From positions 1 through 64,000 of the forward strand of contig NZ_JAPZVR010000006.1 of assembly GCF_027622855.1 (NCBI RefSeq): a DNA stretch of 64,000 nt, written 5' to 3'. The translations under genes and the position numbers were made by a program. Source of the stretch: Glycomyces algeriensis (lineage in GTDB: Bacteria; Actinomycetota; Actinomycetes; Mycobacteriales; Micromonosporaceae). The notes under the pieces are model-generated. The model worked only from the letters and a program-made list of their open reading frames with translations, made no database searches and was not told the origin of the DNA. This document shows, one piece after another, positions 27,514-36,113 of the stretch (position 1 is the first letter of the stretch; each line of letters opens with the position of its first letter).

Positions 27514-28778
27514 TGGATGCCGTTTTCTTCGGCGACATCGATGTTCTCCTGGTGCTCGGCGTACGTCTCGGCGAACAGGGCCGAGCCGTCATCGAAGGCG
27601 GTCACGAAGAACAGGTAGTCGTTCGCCTCGGGGCTGACGGCGGATTCGAGCGCGGCGGCACCGGGGTTGGAGATGGCGCTCGGCAGGTAGCCGGCGTGCT
27701 CGACGGCGCTGGGCGACCACGGGTTGTCGGGGTCGCGCATGACCGCGCCCCAGTCGATGTTCTCGCCGGAGGTGATGGCGTCTTCCCCGTTGAGGAGGCG
27801 CCCGTAGTTCCAGATCGCCTCGGACTCGAAGCAGTTGCAGTTGGTCTGCTCGTGCGAGTACGGGTTGATGTACATCTTGTTGTACATGACCTGGGCGATC
27901 TTGGGGTCGTCGCTGGCGATGCCGGATTCGGACTGGACGATCGAGGCGATCTGGAGCGCCATCCACGGCTGGATCTTGAACTCGCCGTTGGTGGGCGGGT
28001 AGAAGGTCTGGTTCTCGTTGGCGCTCGGGTCGTAGTCGGGGTCGGGGTCCTCGATTTGGGCGAGCTTGTCGAGGAAGCCGATCTCAGTGATGGTCGCGTT
28101 GAAGCGCTTGACCATCTCGGTGAGCATCTGCTCAGCGGTCATGGTCTCGTCGAACTCGTAGGCGGAGGGGAAGAGGAAGCCCTCCACGGATTTGACCTGC
28201 CGGTCGGAGAAGCCCTCGAACCAGATCGGGTCGACGCCGAGCGCCTCCGGATCCTGCGCGGCGGCCTCGAAGTCCTCGATCGGGACCCCGGTGTACCCGG
28301 AGAGGATCTCGTAGATCTCGAACGAGCGCTTGCCTTCGGGGACCACGACGTGGTCGAGCGTCAGGTTTGCAGGGTCGGTCATGAACTCGAGCGCGGCGGC
28401 GGCGGACATCTCCTCCTCCATCGCGTAGGAGCCCGGCTGGATGGACTGTCCTGCGTTGTTCGCGTCCTCGGAGGCGTTGAGGAAGGCCTTCGCGGAGGCC
28501 ACCACTCCTTGTGCTTCGAGTTCGTCGGCGATGTCGGAGACGAGCCAGCCTTCTTCGATGGTGATGACCACCTGGTTGCCGTTGCCCTCGCCGCTGAAGT
28601 CCTCGGCGACGAAGTAGTCCTTGATGACGTTGTTGTACGCCCACCAGCCGCCGACGCCGATGACGCCGAACAGGGCCACGACCAGGGTCATGGCGATCAG
28701 GGACTTGCCGGAGTCCTTGCGGCGGTGGCTCCGGGGAGCGTCCGCCCGCTCGTCCTCGGTCCTAAAATCGCCGAGCAT
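27510..28778 (-). CDS. mltG: Endolytic murein transglycosylase MltG
   Basis: Membrane-anchored lytic transglycosylase that cuts nascent glycan strands and sets their length. 422 residues: cytoplasmic basic N-terminus, one membrane helix (SLIAMTLVVALFGVIGVGGWW, ~25-46), LysM-like region, and the YceG catalytic domain with ASIVQSES carrying the catalytic glutamate. The start ATG 28778 is preceded by GGAGG overlapping the ruvX stop; the longer frame to 28811 overlaps ruvX further. Neighbours ruvX and aroE are standard. Confidence 0.92.
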   Translation of the reverse strand: MLGDFRTEDERADAPRSHRRKDSGKSLIAMTLVVALFGVIGVGGWWAYNNVIKDYFVAEDFSGEGNGNQVVITIEEGWLVSDIADELEAQGVVASAKAFLNASEDANNAGQSIQPGSYAMEEEMSAAAALEFMTDPANLTLDHVVVPEGKRSFEIYEILSGYTGVPIEDFEAAAQDPEALGVDPIWFEGFSDRQVKSVEGFLFPSAYEFDETMTAEQMLTEMVKRFNATITEIGFLDKLAQIEDPDPDYDPSANENQTFYPPTNGEFKIQPWMALQIASIVQSESGIASDDPKIAQVMYNKMYINPYSHEQTNCNCFESEAIWNYGRLLNGEDAITSGENIDWGAVMRDPDNPWSPSAVEHAGYLPSAISNPGAAALESAVSPEANDYLFFVTAFDDGSALFAETYAEHQENIDVAEENGIQ

Positions 28779-28786
28779 CCTGTTCT

Positions 28787-29266
28787 CTACCTCCGCCGCT
28801 GGTCCAACCATTGCTGGAGGATCTCCACCGCCGCCGCCTGGTCGACGATGGAGCGCTTCCGACTGCCGCGCACGCCGCCTTCATTGAGTCTGCGTGTCGC
28901 GACGGCGGTGGTCATGCGCTCATCGGTCAGGGTCACCGGAACGGGTGAGACGTGGTCGGCGAATCGCGCCACCCAGGCTCGGGTGTGCACGGCTGCCGGC
29001 CCCTCCTCACCCGAAAGAGTAACGGGTAGGCCGACGACGATTTCGACAACCTCGTACTCCCGGGCCGTTTCGGCGATTTCCCGGATATCGCTCGGAATGT
29101 CCTCACCAGCGGTTTTGAGGTCGCGACGAACCGTCGCGACTGGAGTGGCGAGGATGCCGTCCGGATCGCACACGGCGACGCCGATGCGCGCTTTGCCCAA
29201 GTCGACGCCGAGACGGCGGCCCCGCGTCCAAGTCGTGGACGCGGGGCCGTTCGCTGCATCGCTCAT
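28787..29266 (-). CDS. ruvX: Holliday-junction resolvase-like RuvX (YqgF)
   Basis: RNase H-fold nuclease family implicated in 16S/23S rRNA processing or recombination. The 159-residue protein has the N-terminal VDLGKARIGVAV with the first acidic residue and the C-terminal DERMTTAVATR. The ATG abuts the alaS stop with no gap. Confidence 0.92.
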   Translation of the reverse strand: MSDAANGPASTTWTRGRRLGVDLGKARIGVAVCDPDGILATPVATVRRDLKTAGEDIPSDIREIAETAREYEVVEIVVGLPVTLSGEEGPAAVHTRAWVARFADHVSPVPVTLTDERMTTAVATRRLNEGGVRGSRKRSIVDQAAAVEILQQWLDQRRR

Positions 29267-31948
29267 TTAGGCGCTGATCGCGCCGGTGACGGCGGCGAGC
29301 AGCTGCGCGGCCTGGTCGGCCGGGACGCCGCCGCCCTGGGCGACCTCATCGTTGCCGCCGCCCTTGCCGGACAGCGCGGCCTTGACGAGCGCCTGCGCCG
29401 AGACGTGCTGCGCCTGCGCGGCCTTGTTCGCCGCGACGACGATGCTGGCCTTGCCGCCGGCGGTCGCGACGACCGCCGCGACGCCGGGCTGGTCCTCGGG
29501 CAGGTGCCCGCGGATCTGCATGGCGAGGTTGCGGACGTCGCCGCCCTTGGTGCCCTCGGGCGCCTGCACGGCCGCGACCTTGACGGCCCCGACCTGCTTC
29601 GCGGCCGCGGCGAACTCCGCGGCGCGGCCGGAGACGGCCTTCGCCTGGAGGTTCGCCAGCTCGCGCTCGGCGTCCTTGGTGCGCTGCAGGATCGCGCGCA
29701 CCCGCTCGAGGACGTCGCCGCGCTGGGCGCCGATCTCCTCGGCGATCTGCGTGACGAGGTCCCGCTCGCGGGCGAGGTACTTGTACGCCTCCATGCCCGT
29801 GGCGGCCTCGACGCGGCGCTGGCCCGAGCCGACCGAGGACTCGGCCGTCAGGACGAGCGGGCCGATCTGGGCCGAGCGGGACACGTGCGTGCCACCGCAG
29901 AGCTCGCGCGACCAGGGGCCGCCGATCTCGACGACGCGCACGGTCTCGTCGTAGGTCTCGCCGAACAGCGCGACCGCGCCGAAGTCCTTGGCCTCCGGGA
30001 GCGTCATGTACTGCACGGCGACCGGCAGGTCGTCGCGGACGGCGCGGTTGGAGACCTCTTCGATCTCGCTGCGCGTCTCGTCCGAGAGCTTCGAGCGCCA
30101 CGAGAAGTCCAGGCGCAGGTAGCCGGGGCGGTTGAACGAACCGGACTGGAGCGCGGTCGGGCCGAGCACCTCGCGCAAGGCCGCGTGGACCACGTGCGTG
30201 CCCGAGTGCGCCTGGCGCGCACCGAGACGCCACTCCGGGTCGACCGAGGCCTCGACTTTGTCGTCGAGAACGAGCTCGCCTTCGAGGACGCGGACCTTGT
30301 GGACCACGAGCTTCTTGACCGGGCGCTGCACGTCGAGGACCTCGGCGAACAGGCTCGGGCCGACGAGCTTGCCGGCGTCGGCGTGCTGGCCGCCGGACTC
30401 GGCGTAGAACGGGGTCCGGTCGAGCACGACCTCGACGATTTCCCCGGCCTTGGCGAGCGGGACCGACTGGCCGTCCTTGAGGACGCCGATCACGCGCGAC
30501 TCGGTCTCGAGGGTCTCGTAGGCCTTCCACTCGGTGGGGCCCTGCTCCTGGAGGAGCTGCCAGTACGCGGACAGGTCCGCGTGGCCGGTCTTGCGGGCCG
30601 CCGCGTCCGCCTTCGCGCGCTGCCGCTGCTCGGTCATGAGCGTGCGGAAGCCCTCCTGGTCGACCGAGAGGCCCTGCTCCTCGGCCATCTCCAGGGTCAG
30701 GTCGATCGGGAAGCCGTACGTGTCGTGCAGCTCGAACGCCTTGGAGCCCGAGAGGGTCTTGCCGCCCTCGGACTTGGTCTCGGACACGGCCGTGTCAAGG
30801 ATCGTCGTGCCGTGCTTGAGGGTCTTGAGGAACGCCTCTTCTTCGCCGTAGGCGTAGGAGGAGATCCGCTCGAAGTCGGTCTTGAGCTCCGGGTACGCGG
30901 TGGACATGCGCTCCATGGCGACCGGCAGCAGCTCGGGCATCGCCGGCTTGTCGTAGCCGAGGAGGCGCACGGCGCGGATCGCGCGGCGCATGAGGCGGCG
31001 CAACACGTAGCCGCGGCCCTCGTTGGAGGGCACGACGCCGTCGCCGATGAGCATCAGCGAGGAGCGCACGTGGTCGCCGATGACCCGGAAGCGGATGTCG
31101 TCCGGGTGGGACTCGGAGGCGGTGTGCGAGGTCGAGACGCCGTAGCGCTTGCCCGTCAGCTCCGAGGCCTTGTCGATGATCGGCCGGACCTGGTCGGTCT
31201 CGTACATGTTGTCGACGCCCTGCAGGAGCGCCGCCATGCGCTCCATGCCCATGCCGGTGTCGATGTTCTTCTTCGGCAGGTCGCCGGTGACCTCGTAGCC
31301 CTCCTTGGCGGGGCCGCCACCGCGGATGTTCTGCATGAACACGAGGTTCCAGAACTCGAGGTAGCGGTCCTCGTCGACCTCCGGGCCGCCCTCGGGCCCG
31401 TAGTCGGGGCCGCGGTCGTAGTACAGCTCGGAGCACGGGCCGCACGGGCCGGGGATGCCCATCGACCACATGTTGTCGGCCTGGCCGCGGCGCACGATGC
31501 GGTCGAGCGGGAGCCCGATCTGCTTGTGCCAGATGTCGATCGCCTCGTCGTCGTCGAGGTAGACCGTGGCCCAGATCTTGTCGCCGTCGAGGCCGAGGCC
31601 GCCGGACTCGAGCGAGCCGGTGGTGAGGTCCCAGGCGAAGCGGATCGCCTGCTCCTTGAAGTAGTCCCCGAAGGAGAAGTTGCCGTTCATCTGGAAGAAC
31701 GTGCCGTGGCGGGAGGTCTTGCCGACCTCGTCGATGTCGGGCGTGCGGATGCACTTCTGCACCGACGTGGCGCGGTTCCAGTCCGGGGTCGCCTGGCCCA
31801 GGAAGTAGGGCACGAACGGGACCATGCCCGCGGGCACGAACAGCAGGTTCGGGTCCTCGAAGGCGGGCAGCGGTGCGCTGGGGACCACCGTATGGCCGTT
31901 GGACTCGAAGAACTTCAGAAACCGGCGTTGGATTTCAGCGGTCTCCAT
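29267..31948 (-). CDS. alaS: Alanine--tRNA ligase
   Basis: Charges tRNA-Ala and edits mischarged Ser/Gly. The 893-residue protein has the class II catalytic block HGTFFQMNGNFSFGDYFK, editing-domain zinc ligands in HSGTHVVHAAL and ELCGGTHV, and the C-terminal Ala-rich C-Ala domain (~750-893). It heads alaS-ruvX-mltG-aroE and follows two small membrane-protein genes, as in Streptomyces. Confidence 0.96.
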   Translation of the reverse strand: METAEIQRRFLKFFESNGHTVVPSAPLPAFEDPNLLFVPAGMVPFVPYFLGQATPDWNRATSVQKCIRTPDIDEVGKTSRHGTFFQMNGNFSFGDYFKEQAIRFAWDLTTGSLESGGLGLDGDKIWATVYLDDDEAIDIWHKQIGLPLDRIVRRGQADNMWSMGIPGPCGPCSELYYDRGPDYGPEGGPEVDEDRYLEFWNLVFMQNIRGGGPAKEGYEVTGDLPKKNIDTGMGMERMAALLQGVDNMYETDQVRPIIDKASELTGKRYGVSTSHTASESHPDDIRFRVIGDHVRSSLMLIGDGVVPSNEGRGYVLRRLMRRAIRAVRLLGYDKPAMPELLPVAMERMSTAYPELKTDFERISSYAYGEEEAFLKTLKHGTTILDTAVSETKSEGGKTLSGSKAFELHDTYGFPIDLTLEMAEEQGLSVDQEGFRTLMTEQRQRAKADAAARKTGHADLSAYWQLLQEQGPTEWKAYETLETESRVIGVLKDGQSVPLAKAGEIVEVVLDRTPFYAESGGQHADAGKLVGPSLFAEVLDVQRPVKKLVVHKVRVLEGELVLDDKVEASVDPEWRLGARQAHSGTHVVHAALREVLGPTALQSGSFNRPGYLRLDFSWRSKLSDETRSEIEEVSNRAVRDDLPVAVQYMTLPEAKDFGAVALFGETYDETVRVVEIGGPWSRELCGGTHVSRSAQIGPLVLTAESSVGSGQRRVEAATGMEAYKYLARERDLVTQIAEEIGAQRGDVLERVRAILQRTKDAERELANLQAKAVSGRAAEFAAAAKQVGAVKVAAVQAPEGTKGGDVRNLAMQIRGHLPEDQPGVAAVVATAGGKASIVVAANKAAQAQHVSAQALVKAALSGKGGGNDEVAQGGGVPADQAAQLLAAVTGAISA

Positions 31949-31968
31949 GGGGCACCTCCTTCAAGGGT

Positions 31969-32259
31969 CTAGTACAGCCGGCCGTGGACGGCCGGGTCGT
32001 GCTCGTCGTCTTCGTTCAGCAGCGGCTGGATGTCCTCGCCGCGCTCGATCGCGTCGAACAGCTCGGCCTCTTTGGCCTGCTTCGCCTCCGACACGTCCGC
32101 CCAGAAGGCTTTGAACGATGCTTTCATTTCAGCACCGGCGCCGCCCACACGCTCGGCGACCCCGCCGGGAGTGACCGACTCCGCCGCCTTCGTGATCTTG
32201 CGGACCGCGATCACGCCGACCGCGATGCCGATGCCTACCCAGATCATCCGTTTCAACAC
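31969..32259 (-). CDS. Small membrane-anchored protein, DUF6167-like
   Basis: 96-residue protein with an N-terminal membrane helix (MIWVGIGIAVGVIAV) and a helical, charged remainder with an acidic end. Its place between a DUF948 gene and alaS, its size and its AEL-rich middle match the DUF6167 family of Streptomyces, which has no known function. I am moderately sure of the family name. Confidence 0.65.
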   Translation of the reverse strand: MLKRMIWVGIGIAVGVIAVRKITKAAESVTPGGVAERVGGAGAEMKASFKAFWADVSEAKQAKEAELFDAIERGEDIQPLLNEDDEHDPAVHGRLY

Positions 32260-32293
32260 GGGTACTCCTCAACCTGATTTACCGCGGACGGGA

Positions 32294-32839
32294 CTACTCG
32301 CCGGCCTTCTGGCGGGCCTTCGCGGCCCGCTTCGCCTGGCGCTTGCTCTGACGCGAGGCCTCGACCATGCGGCGCACCTGCTGCTCGTCGACGTCCTGGT
32401 TGCGCTTCTTCACGGCGGTGCGGAGGCCGAACCCGAACGCGGCCGCCTTCACCAGCGGCGAGCCGACGGCCGAGACGACCAGGCTCATGATGTTGGCGAC
32501 GTTCGACGAGATGTGCGCGGCGTTCCCGGTGATCGTGCCGACCTTCTCCAGCTCGCCCTCGACCTGTGTGAGGGAGCTGTTGACGTTGTCGAGGGTCGTG
32601 TTCACGTTCCGCAGGATCGGCCCGATCTCGTGGTCGACCTTGTCGAGCGTCTTGTTCACACGGTTGAGGGTCGCGGTTGCCTTGTTGATGAGGCGGAAGG
32701 CGAGCATCACGCACAGGAGGAAGAACCCGAGCCCCGCGAGCAGGACCCCCAGTTCCCAAACGCTCCCGGTCCATCCTGCTGCCACGGTCTCCTCAGGCAC
32801 GGTCTCCCCCTGTCGCCATCCGGTGGGCCCCACCGGCAT
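32294..32839 (-). CDS. DUF948 membrane-anchored coiled-coil protein
   Basis: 181-residue protein: one membrane helix (~residues 28-49) followed by an Asn/Leu/Val heptad-like stretch (LNRVNKTLDKVDHEI, VNTTLDNVNSSLTQVE) and a very basic C-terminus. These repeats are typical of DUF948 proteins next to alaS. Start is uncertain: ATG 32839 lacks a ribosome-binding site, and GTGs at 32800 and 32785 lie very close to purine-rich stretches. Confidence 0.75.
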   Translation of the reverse strand: MPVGPTGWRQGETVPEETVAAGWTGSVWELGVLLAGLGFFLLCVMLAFRLINKATATLNRVNKTLDKVDHEIGPILRNVNTTLDNVNSSLTQVEGELEKVGTITGNAAHISSNVANIMSLVVSAVGSPLVKAAAFGFGLRTAVKKRNQDVDEQQVRRMVEASRQSKRQAKRAAKARQKAGE

Positions 32840-33032
32840 TGCTGTGTGGTTGCGTGGTCCTCTCGGACCTGAACGCGCCAGCCGCGCGGTGCCTTCGGCC
32901 AGGCCGGGCTCTCGCGCAAGAGCGGCGCGCTGTCGACCTTACCTTGCGGTACCGGACATCCGGCGCAATGGGGCGGTCAGTCCACTCTCCAGTTACCGGC
33001 CGCGCCCCGCGCGGACCAGGGCCCGCGGGCGC

Positions 33033-33587
33033 TCACGCCGCGAGCCGCTCCTCCGCCAGGCGCGGCAGCGCCGCCTGCGCCGCGACCACGGCCGTGACCT
33101 CGGCGCCCACGCACAGCTCGTACCGGTCCCCGCAGTCGACCGGGACCACCCACAACTCCAGGTACAGCTCGTCGCGCACGTAGCAGCCCTCCTCGCCGAG
33201 ACCGCCCACGCACTGCTCAGGATCGGCCGGAATCCAGCCCGCGTTGAGGACCGCCTGCCAGTACTCGTTCGCCGTGTCGTCCACTGTGCCTTCGGAAGTC
33301 CAGGTGCGCATGCGGACCCGGCACTCCCCCAGGCACCAGCGGCTGCCGTAGGTCTCGTCGTGCACGGTCACCGCCGCCCACCCGGGCACCGTCAACTCGT
33401 CGGCGGCCCGGCGCGTCGGATCCACCGTGAACGCCCGGCCCAGCCACAGCACCGCCGCGACCAGCAGCACGGCGAGGACCGCGATCACCGCCACGGTCAT
33501 GCGCAGCCGCTCGATGCGCTCGCCCGACTGCTCCAGGTCGGCCGCGATGCGGCTCGACGCGCGCCCGGCCCGGCGGTCAGTCGCCAT
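33033..33587 (-). CDS. Single-span membrane protein with Cys-rich outside domain
   Basis: 184 residues from ATG 33587, which lies 11 bp inside the rarA 3' end; the longer open frame upstream is a rarA shadow. It has one membrane helix ([21 protein letters not shown], ~residues 29-49) and a C-terminal domain with six Cys, including CLGECRV, EQCVG, GCYV and CGDRYELC, likely disulfide-bonded outside. No family recognised. Overlap with rarA suggests cotranscription, not a shared function. Confidence 0.65.
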   Translation of the reverse strand: MATDRRAGRASSRIAADLEQSGERIERLRMTVAVIAVLAVLLVAAVLWLGRAFTVDPTRRAADELTVPGWAAVTVHDETYGSRWCLGECRVRMRTWTSEGTVDDTANEYWQAVLNAGWIPADPEQCVGGLGEEGCYVRDELYLELWVVPVDCGDRYELCVGAEVTAVVAAQAALPRLAEERLAA

Positions 33588-34974
33588 CGGGCGCCCTGCG
33601 CACGATCCGGCGCAGCTTCTCGAGCCGCTCGCCGATCTCGGCCTCGCGCCCGTGGCGGGTCGGCCGGTAGTAGTCGCGCCCGGCCACCACATCCGGCGCG
33701 TACCGCTGCGGGACCACGCCGCGCGGGTCCTTGTGCGGCAGGCGGTAGGCCTTGCCGTGGCCGAGCTCCCCGGCGCCCTTGTAGTGGGCGTCGCGCAGAT
33801 CGGGCGGGACGGGCCCGATCTTGCCCTTGCGCACATCGGAGATGGCCTCGTCGATCGCGGTGATGACCGCGTTCGACTTCGGCGCCGTCGCCAGGTGCGC
33901 GACGGCCTGGGCCAGGTTGATCCGGGCCTCGGGCATGCCGATCCGCTCCACGGCGGTCGCGGCGGCGGTGGCCGTCAGCAACGCCGTCGGGTCGGCCATG
34001 CCCACGTCCTCGGACGCGAAGATGACCAGGCGGCGGGCGATGAACCGCGGGTCCTCCCCCGCCACGACCATCCGCGCGAGGTAGTGCATCGCCGCATCGA
34101 CGTCGGAGCCGCGCAGGCTCTTGATGAACGCGCTGGCCACGTCGTAGTGGCCGTCGCCGTCCCGGTCGTACCGGACCGCGGCGGTGTCGATGGCGGCCTC
34201 GACGATCGCAACGGTGATCTCGGGTTCGTTCTCCGCGCTCGCGGTGAGGGCGGCGGCCTCCAACGCGGTCAAGGCCTTCCGCGCGTCCCCGGCGGCCGTG
34301 CGCACGAGGTGATCGCGGGCCTCCTTCGCCAAGGTGGCCTCGCCGTTGAGACCGCGCTCGTCCTCGACGGCGCGGTCGACGAGCTCCCCGATGTCGGTCG
34401 TGTCCAGCTCCCGGAGGGTGAGGAGCACGCAGCGGCTCACCAAAGGCGCGACCACCGAGAAGTAGGGGTTCTCGGTGGTGGCGGCCAAGAGCGTGATGGT
34501 GCGGTCCTCGACCGCGCCGAGCAGGGAGTCCTGCTGGGTCTTCGTGAAGCGGTGCACCTCGTCGATGAACAGGATCGTCTGCGGGCCGCCGGTGCGGCGG
34601 ATGCGGCGGGCCTCGTCGATCGCGGCGCGCACGTCCTTCACCCCGGAATTCAAGGCGGACATCGCACGGAAGCGCCGGTCCCCGGACTGGGCGACCAGGT
34701 GCGCGATCGTGGTCTTGCCGGAACCGGGCGGGCCCCACAGGATCACCGACAGCGGCTGGCGGCCCTCGACCACCTGGCGCAGCGGCGAACCGGCGCCGAG
34801 GAGGTGGTCCTGGCCCACGAGCTCGTCGAGCGCGCGCGGGCGCATCCGCACCGCCAGCGGCTCGTCGCCGGAGGCCCAACCGGTCCCCAGAATGCCGCTG
34901 CTGTTGGCGGGAGGGCCCTGCGGATCAGGCGGCCCCGTCGAACCGGGGGCGTCGAACAAACCTGGAGCGTCCAT
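33577..34974 (-). CDS. rarA: Replication-associated recombination protein RarA (MgsA)
   Basis: Clamp-loader-like AAA+ ATPase acting at stalled replication forks. 465 residues from ATG 34974 (MDAPGLFD, matching the start of family members): [15 protein letters not shown], Walker [10 protein letters not shown], Walker B FIDEVHRF, sensor TTENPYF, and the C-terminal tetramerisation domain. The open frame to 35082 includes a hydrophobic run and is unlikely. The gene is preceded by the terminator of the upstream lipoprotein gene. Confidence 0.93.
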   Translation of the reverse strand: MDAPGLFDAPGSTGPPDPQGPPANSSGILGTGWASGDEPLAVRMRPRALDELVGQDHLLGAGSPLRQVVEGRQPLSVILWGPPGSGKTTIAHLVAQSGDRRFRAMSALNSGVKDVRAAIDEARRIRRTGGPQTILFIDEVHRFTKTQQDSLLGAVEDRTITLLAATTENPYFSVVAPLVSRCVLLTLRELDTTDIGELVDRAVEDERGLNGEATLAKEARDHLVRTAAGDARKALTALEAAALTASAENEPEITVAIVEAAIDTAAVRYDRDGDGHYDVASAFIKSLRGSDVDAAMHYLARMVVAGEDPRFIARRLVIFASEDVGMADPTALLTATAAATAVERIGMPEARINLAQAVAHLATAPKSNAVITAIDEAISDVRKGKIGPVPPDLRDAHYKGAGELGHGKAYRLPHKDPRGVVPQRYAPDVVAGRDYYRPTRHGREAEIGERLEKLRRIVRRAPDGD

Positions 34975-35068
34975 AACGCCAACAGCGTAAGGCATGAGCA
35001 TGAGCGCTCCGCAGATCAGCGGCCGAACCGGGAGGTTCATCGCGTTCCGCCCACCCGGCGGCGCGAAA

Positions 35069-35104
35069 AAGGGCCGCCGCACCGAAACCGGCGCGGCGGC
35101 CCTT
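35069..35104 (-). terminator. Intrinsic terminator of the lipoprotein gene
   Basis: Perfect 12-bp stem (35069-35080 with 35093-35104) with a 12-nt loop; on the minus strand it is followed by TTTTT. It starts 14 bp past the lipoprotein stop and is one of the few U-tract terminators here. Confidence 0.85.
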
Positions 35105-35117
35105 GTCGTTGCGGGAG

Positions 35118-36002
35118 TTACATGCCGCTGAGGCCGCCGCTGAGCTCCTCGAAGTCGTGCAGGTTGGTCGACTCGGGGGCCTTGATGTCGTAGGTCCCGC
35201 CGATCTCGACGATCTCGCTGGTCATCTCCATGGTCATGCCCTCGATCTCGGGCATCGTCATGCTCATGGTCTTGAGCAGGCCGTTGTCGTCCAGGGTCAC
35301 GGTGACCTCGGTGCCGTCGATCGCGGCGGCCGCGTCCGCACCCGTGGAGCCGGACAGGGCCGACATGGCCTCGGAGTCGGCGCTGAGCGTGCCGGTGAAG
35401 GTGTTGGGGCCGGTCTCCTCGACGTTCTCCAGCTCCGAGAGCATGAGCTCGGTCTGCTGGCCGAGGTCCATGCCGCCGTACTGGGCGTAGGCCTGCGCCA
35501 TCTCCTCGTCCGAGGTGAGGTCCATGGTGAACCAGGCGTCCTCGCCGAAGCTCTCGGCCATGGCGTCGAACATGCCGCCGCTCATCTGCATGTACATGAC
35601 CTTGTCGACGACGACGGTCTCGGTGTGCATGTCGCCGAGCAGGCCGCCCATCATGGCCTCCTCCTCGGCGGTCATCGTCTCGCCCGAGGCCTCCATCATG
35701 GCGCCCATGAAGATGTCGGCGCTGGCCTGGGAGTTCTCGCCCTCGTACATGCCGGTCATGGCCATGAAGTCGACGCCGTCGACGGTCATGGCCGACTCCA
35801 TCTTGTACGAGGAGGCGCTCAGGTTCTCGACGGAGGCGAGAACGGCCTCGCCGGGGCTGAGCGCGGCGGCCGCGCCCTCATCGGCAGAGGTCGCGCCTTC
35901 GGAGGAGGCGGGCTCTTCGTCGGCGCCGCAGGCGGAGAGGCCGAGGGCGAGCGCGGGCACGGCGAACGCGCCGAGCAGACGGGTGGCGGTACGGGAAGAC
36001 AT
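35118..36002 (-). CDS. Secreted lipoprotein, LppX/LprG-like
   Basis: 294 residues from ATG 36002 (CAGGAG upstream). Lipobox LGLSAC at about 20-25 gives lipidation at C25, followed by an acidic linker and a ~240-residue beta-rich domain unusually rich in Met and Glu (for example [13 protein letters not shown]). Overall plan resembles LppX_LprAFG lipoproteins, which bind lipids in mycobacteria; this is a weak fold-level guess. Monocistronic with its own terminator. Confidence 0.8.
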   Translation of the reverse strand: MSSRTATRLLGAFAVPALALGLSACGADEEPASSEGATSADEGAAAALSPGEAVLASVENLSASSYKMESAMTVDGVDFMAMTGMYEGENSQASADIFMGAMMEASGETMTAEEEAMMGGLLGDMHTETVVVDKVMYMQMSGGMFDAMAESFGEDAWFTMDLTSDEEMAQAYAQYGGMDLGQQTELMLSELENVEETGPNTFTGTLSADSEAMSALSGSTGADAAAAIDGTEVTVTLDDNGLLKTMSMTMPEIEGMTMEMTSEIVEIGGTYDIKAPESTNLHDFEELSGGLSGM

Positions 36003-36068
36003 GGGTGCTCCTGGTGGTTCGGGGAGGTCGAGGTTCGGTGGTCGAGTTCCGATGCCGAGCATAAGGGA

Positions 36069-36097
36069 CGGCCCCCACACGCAGGGTGCGGAGGCCG
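36069..36097 (-). terminator. Imperfect hairpin between GH43 gene and lipoprotein gene
   Basis: CGGCC pairs with GGCCG, extended inward by CC/GG and CAC/GTG with two single mismatches. It lies 17 bp past the GH43-like gene stop. A weak terminator candidate. Confidence 0.4.
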
Positions 36098-36113
36098 CCT
36101 CATGATCGGATCG

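Noticed and set aside
33587-33836. Upstream extension of the Cys-rich membrane protein
   Set aside because: It is out-of-frame rarA sequence with Arg/Thr/Pro-rich translation; ATG 33587 fits better.
35023-35040. SOS box near rarA (CGAAC..GTTC)
   Set aside because: Half-sites are separated by 6 bp rather than 4, inside the GC-rich leader; not a consensus site.
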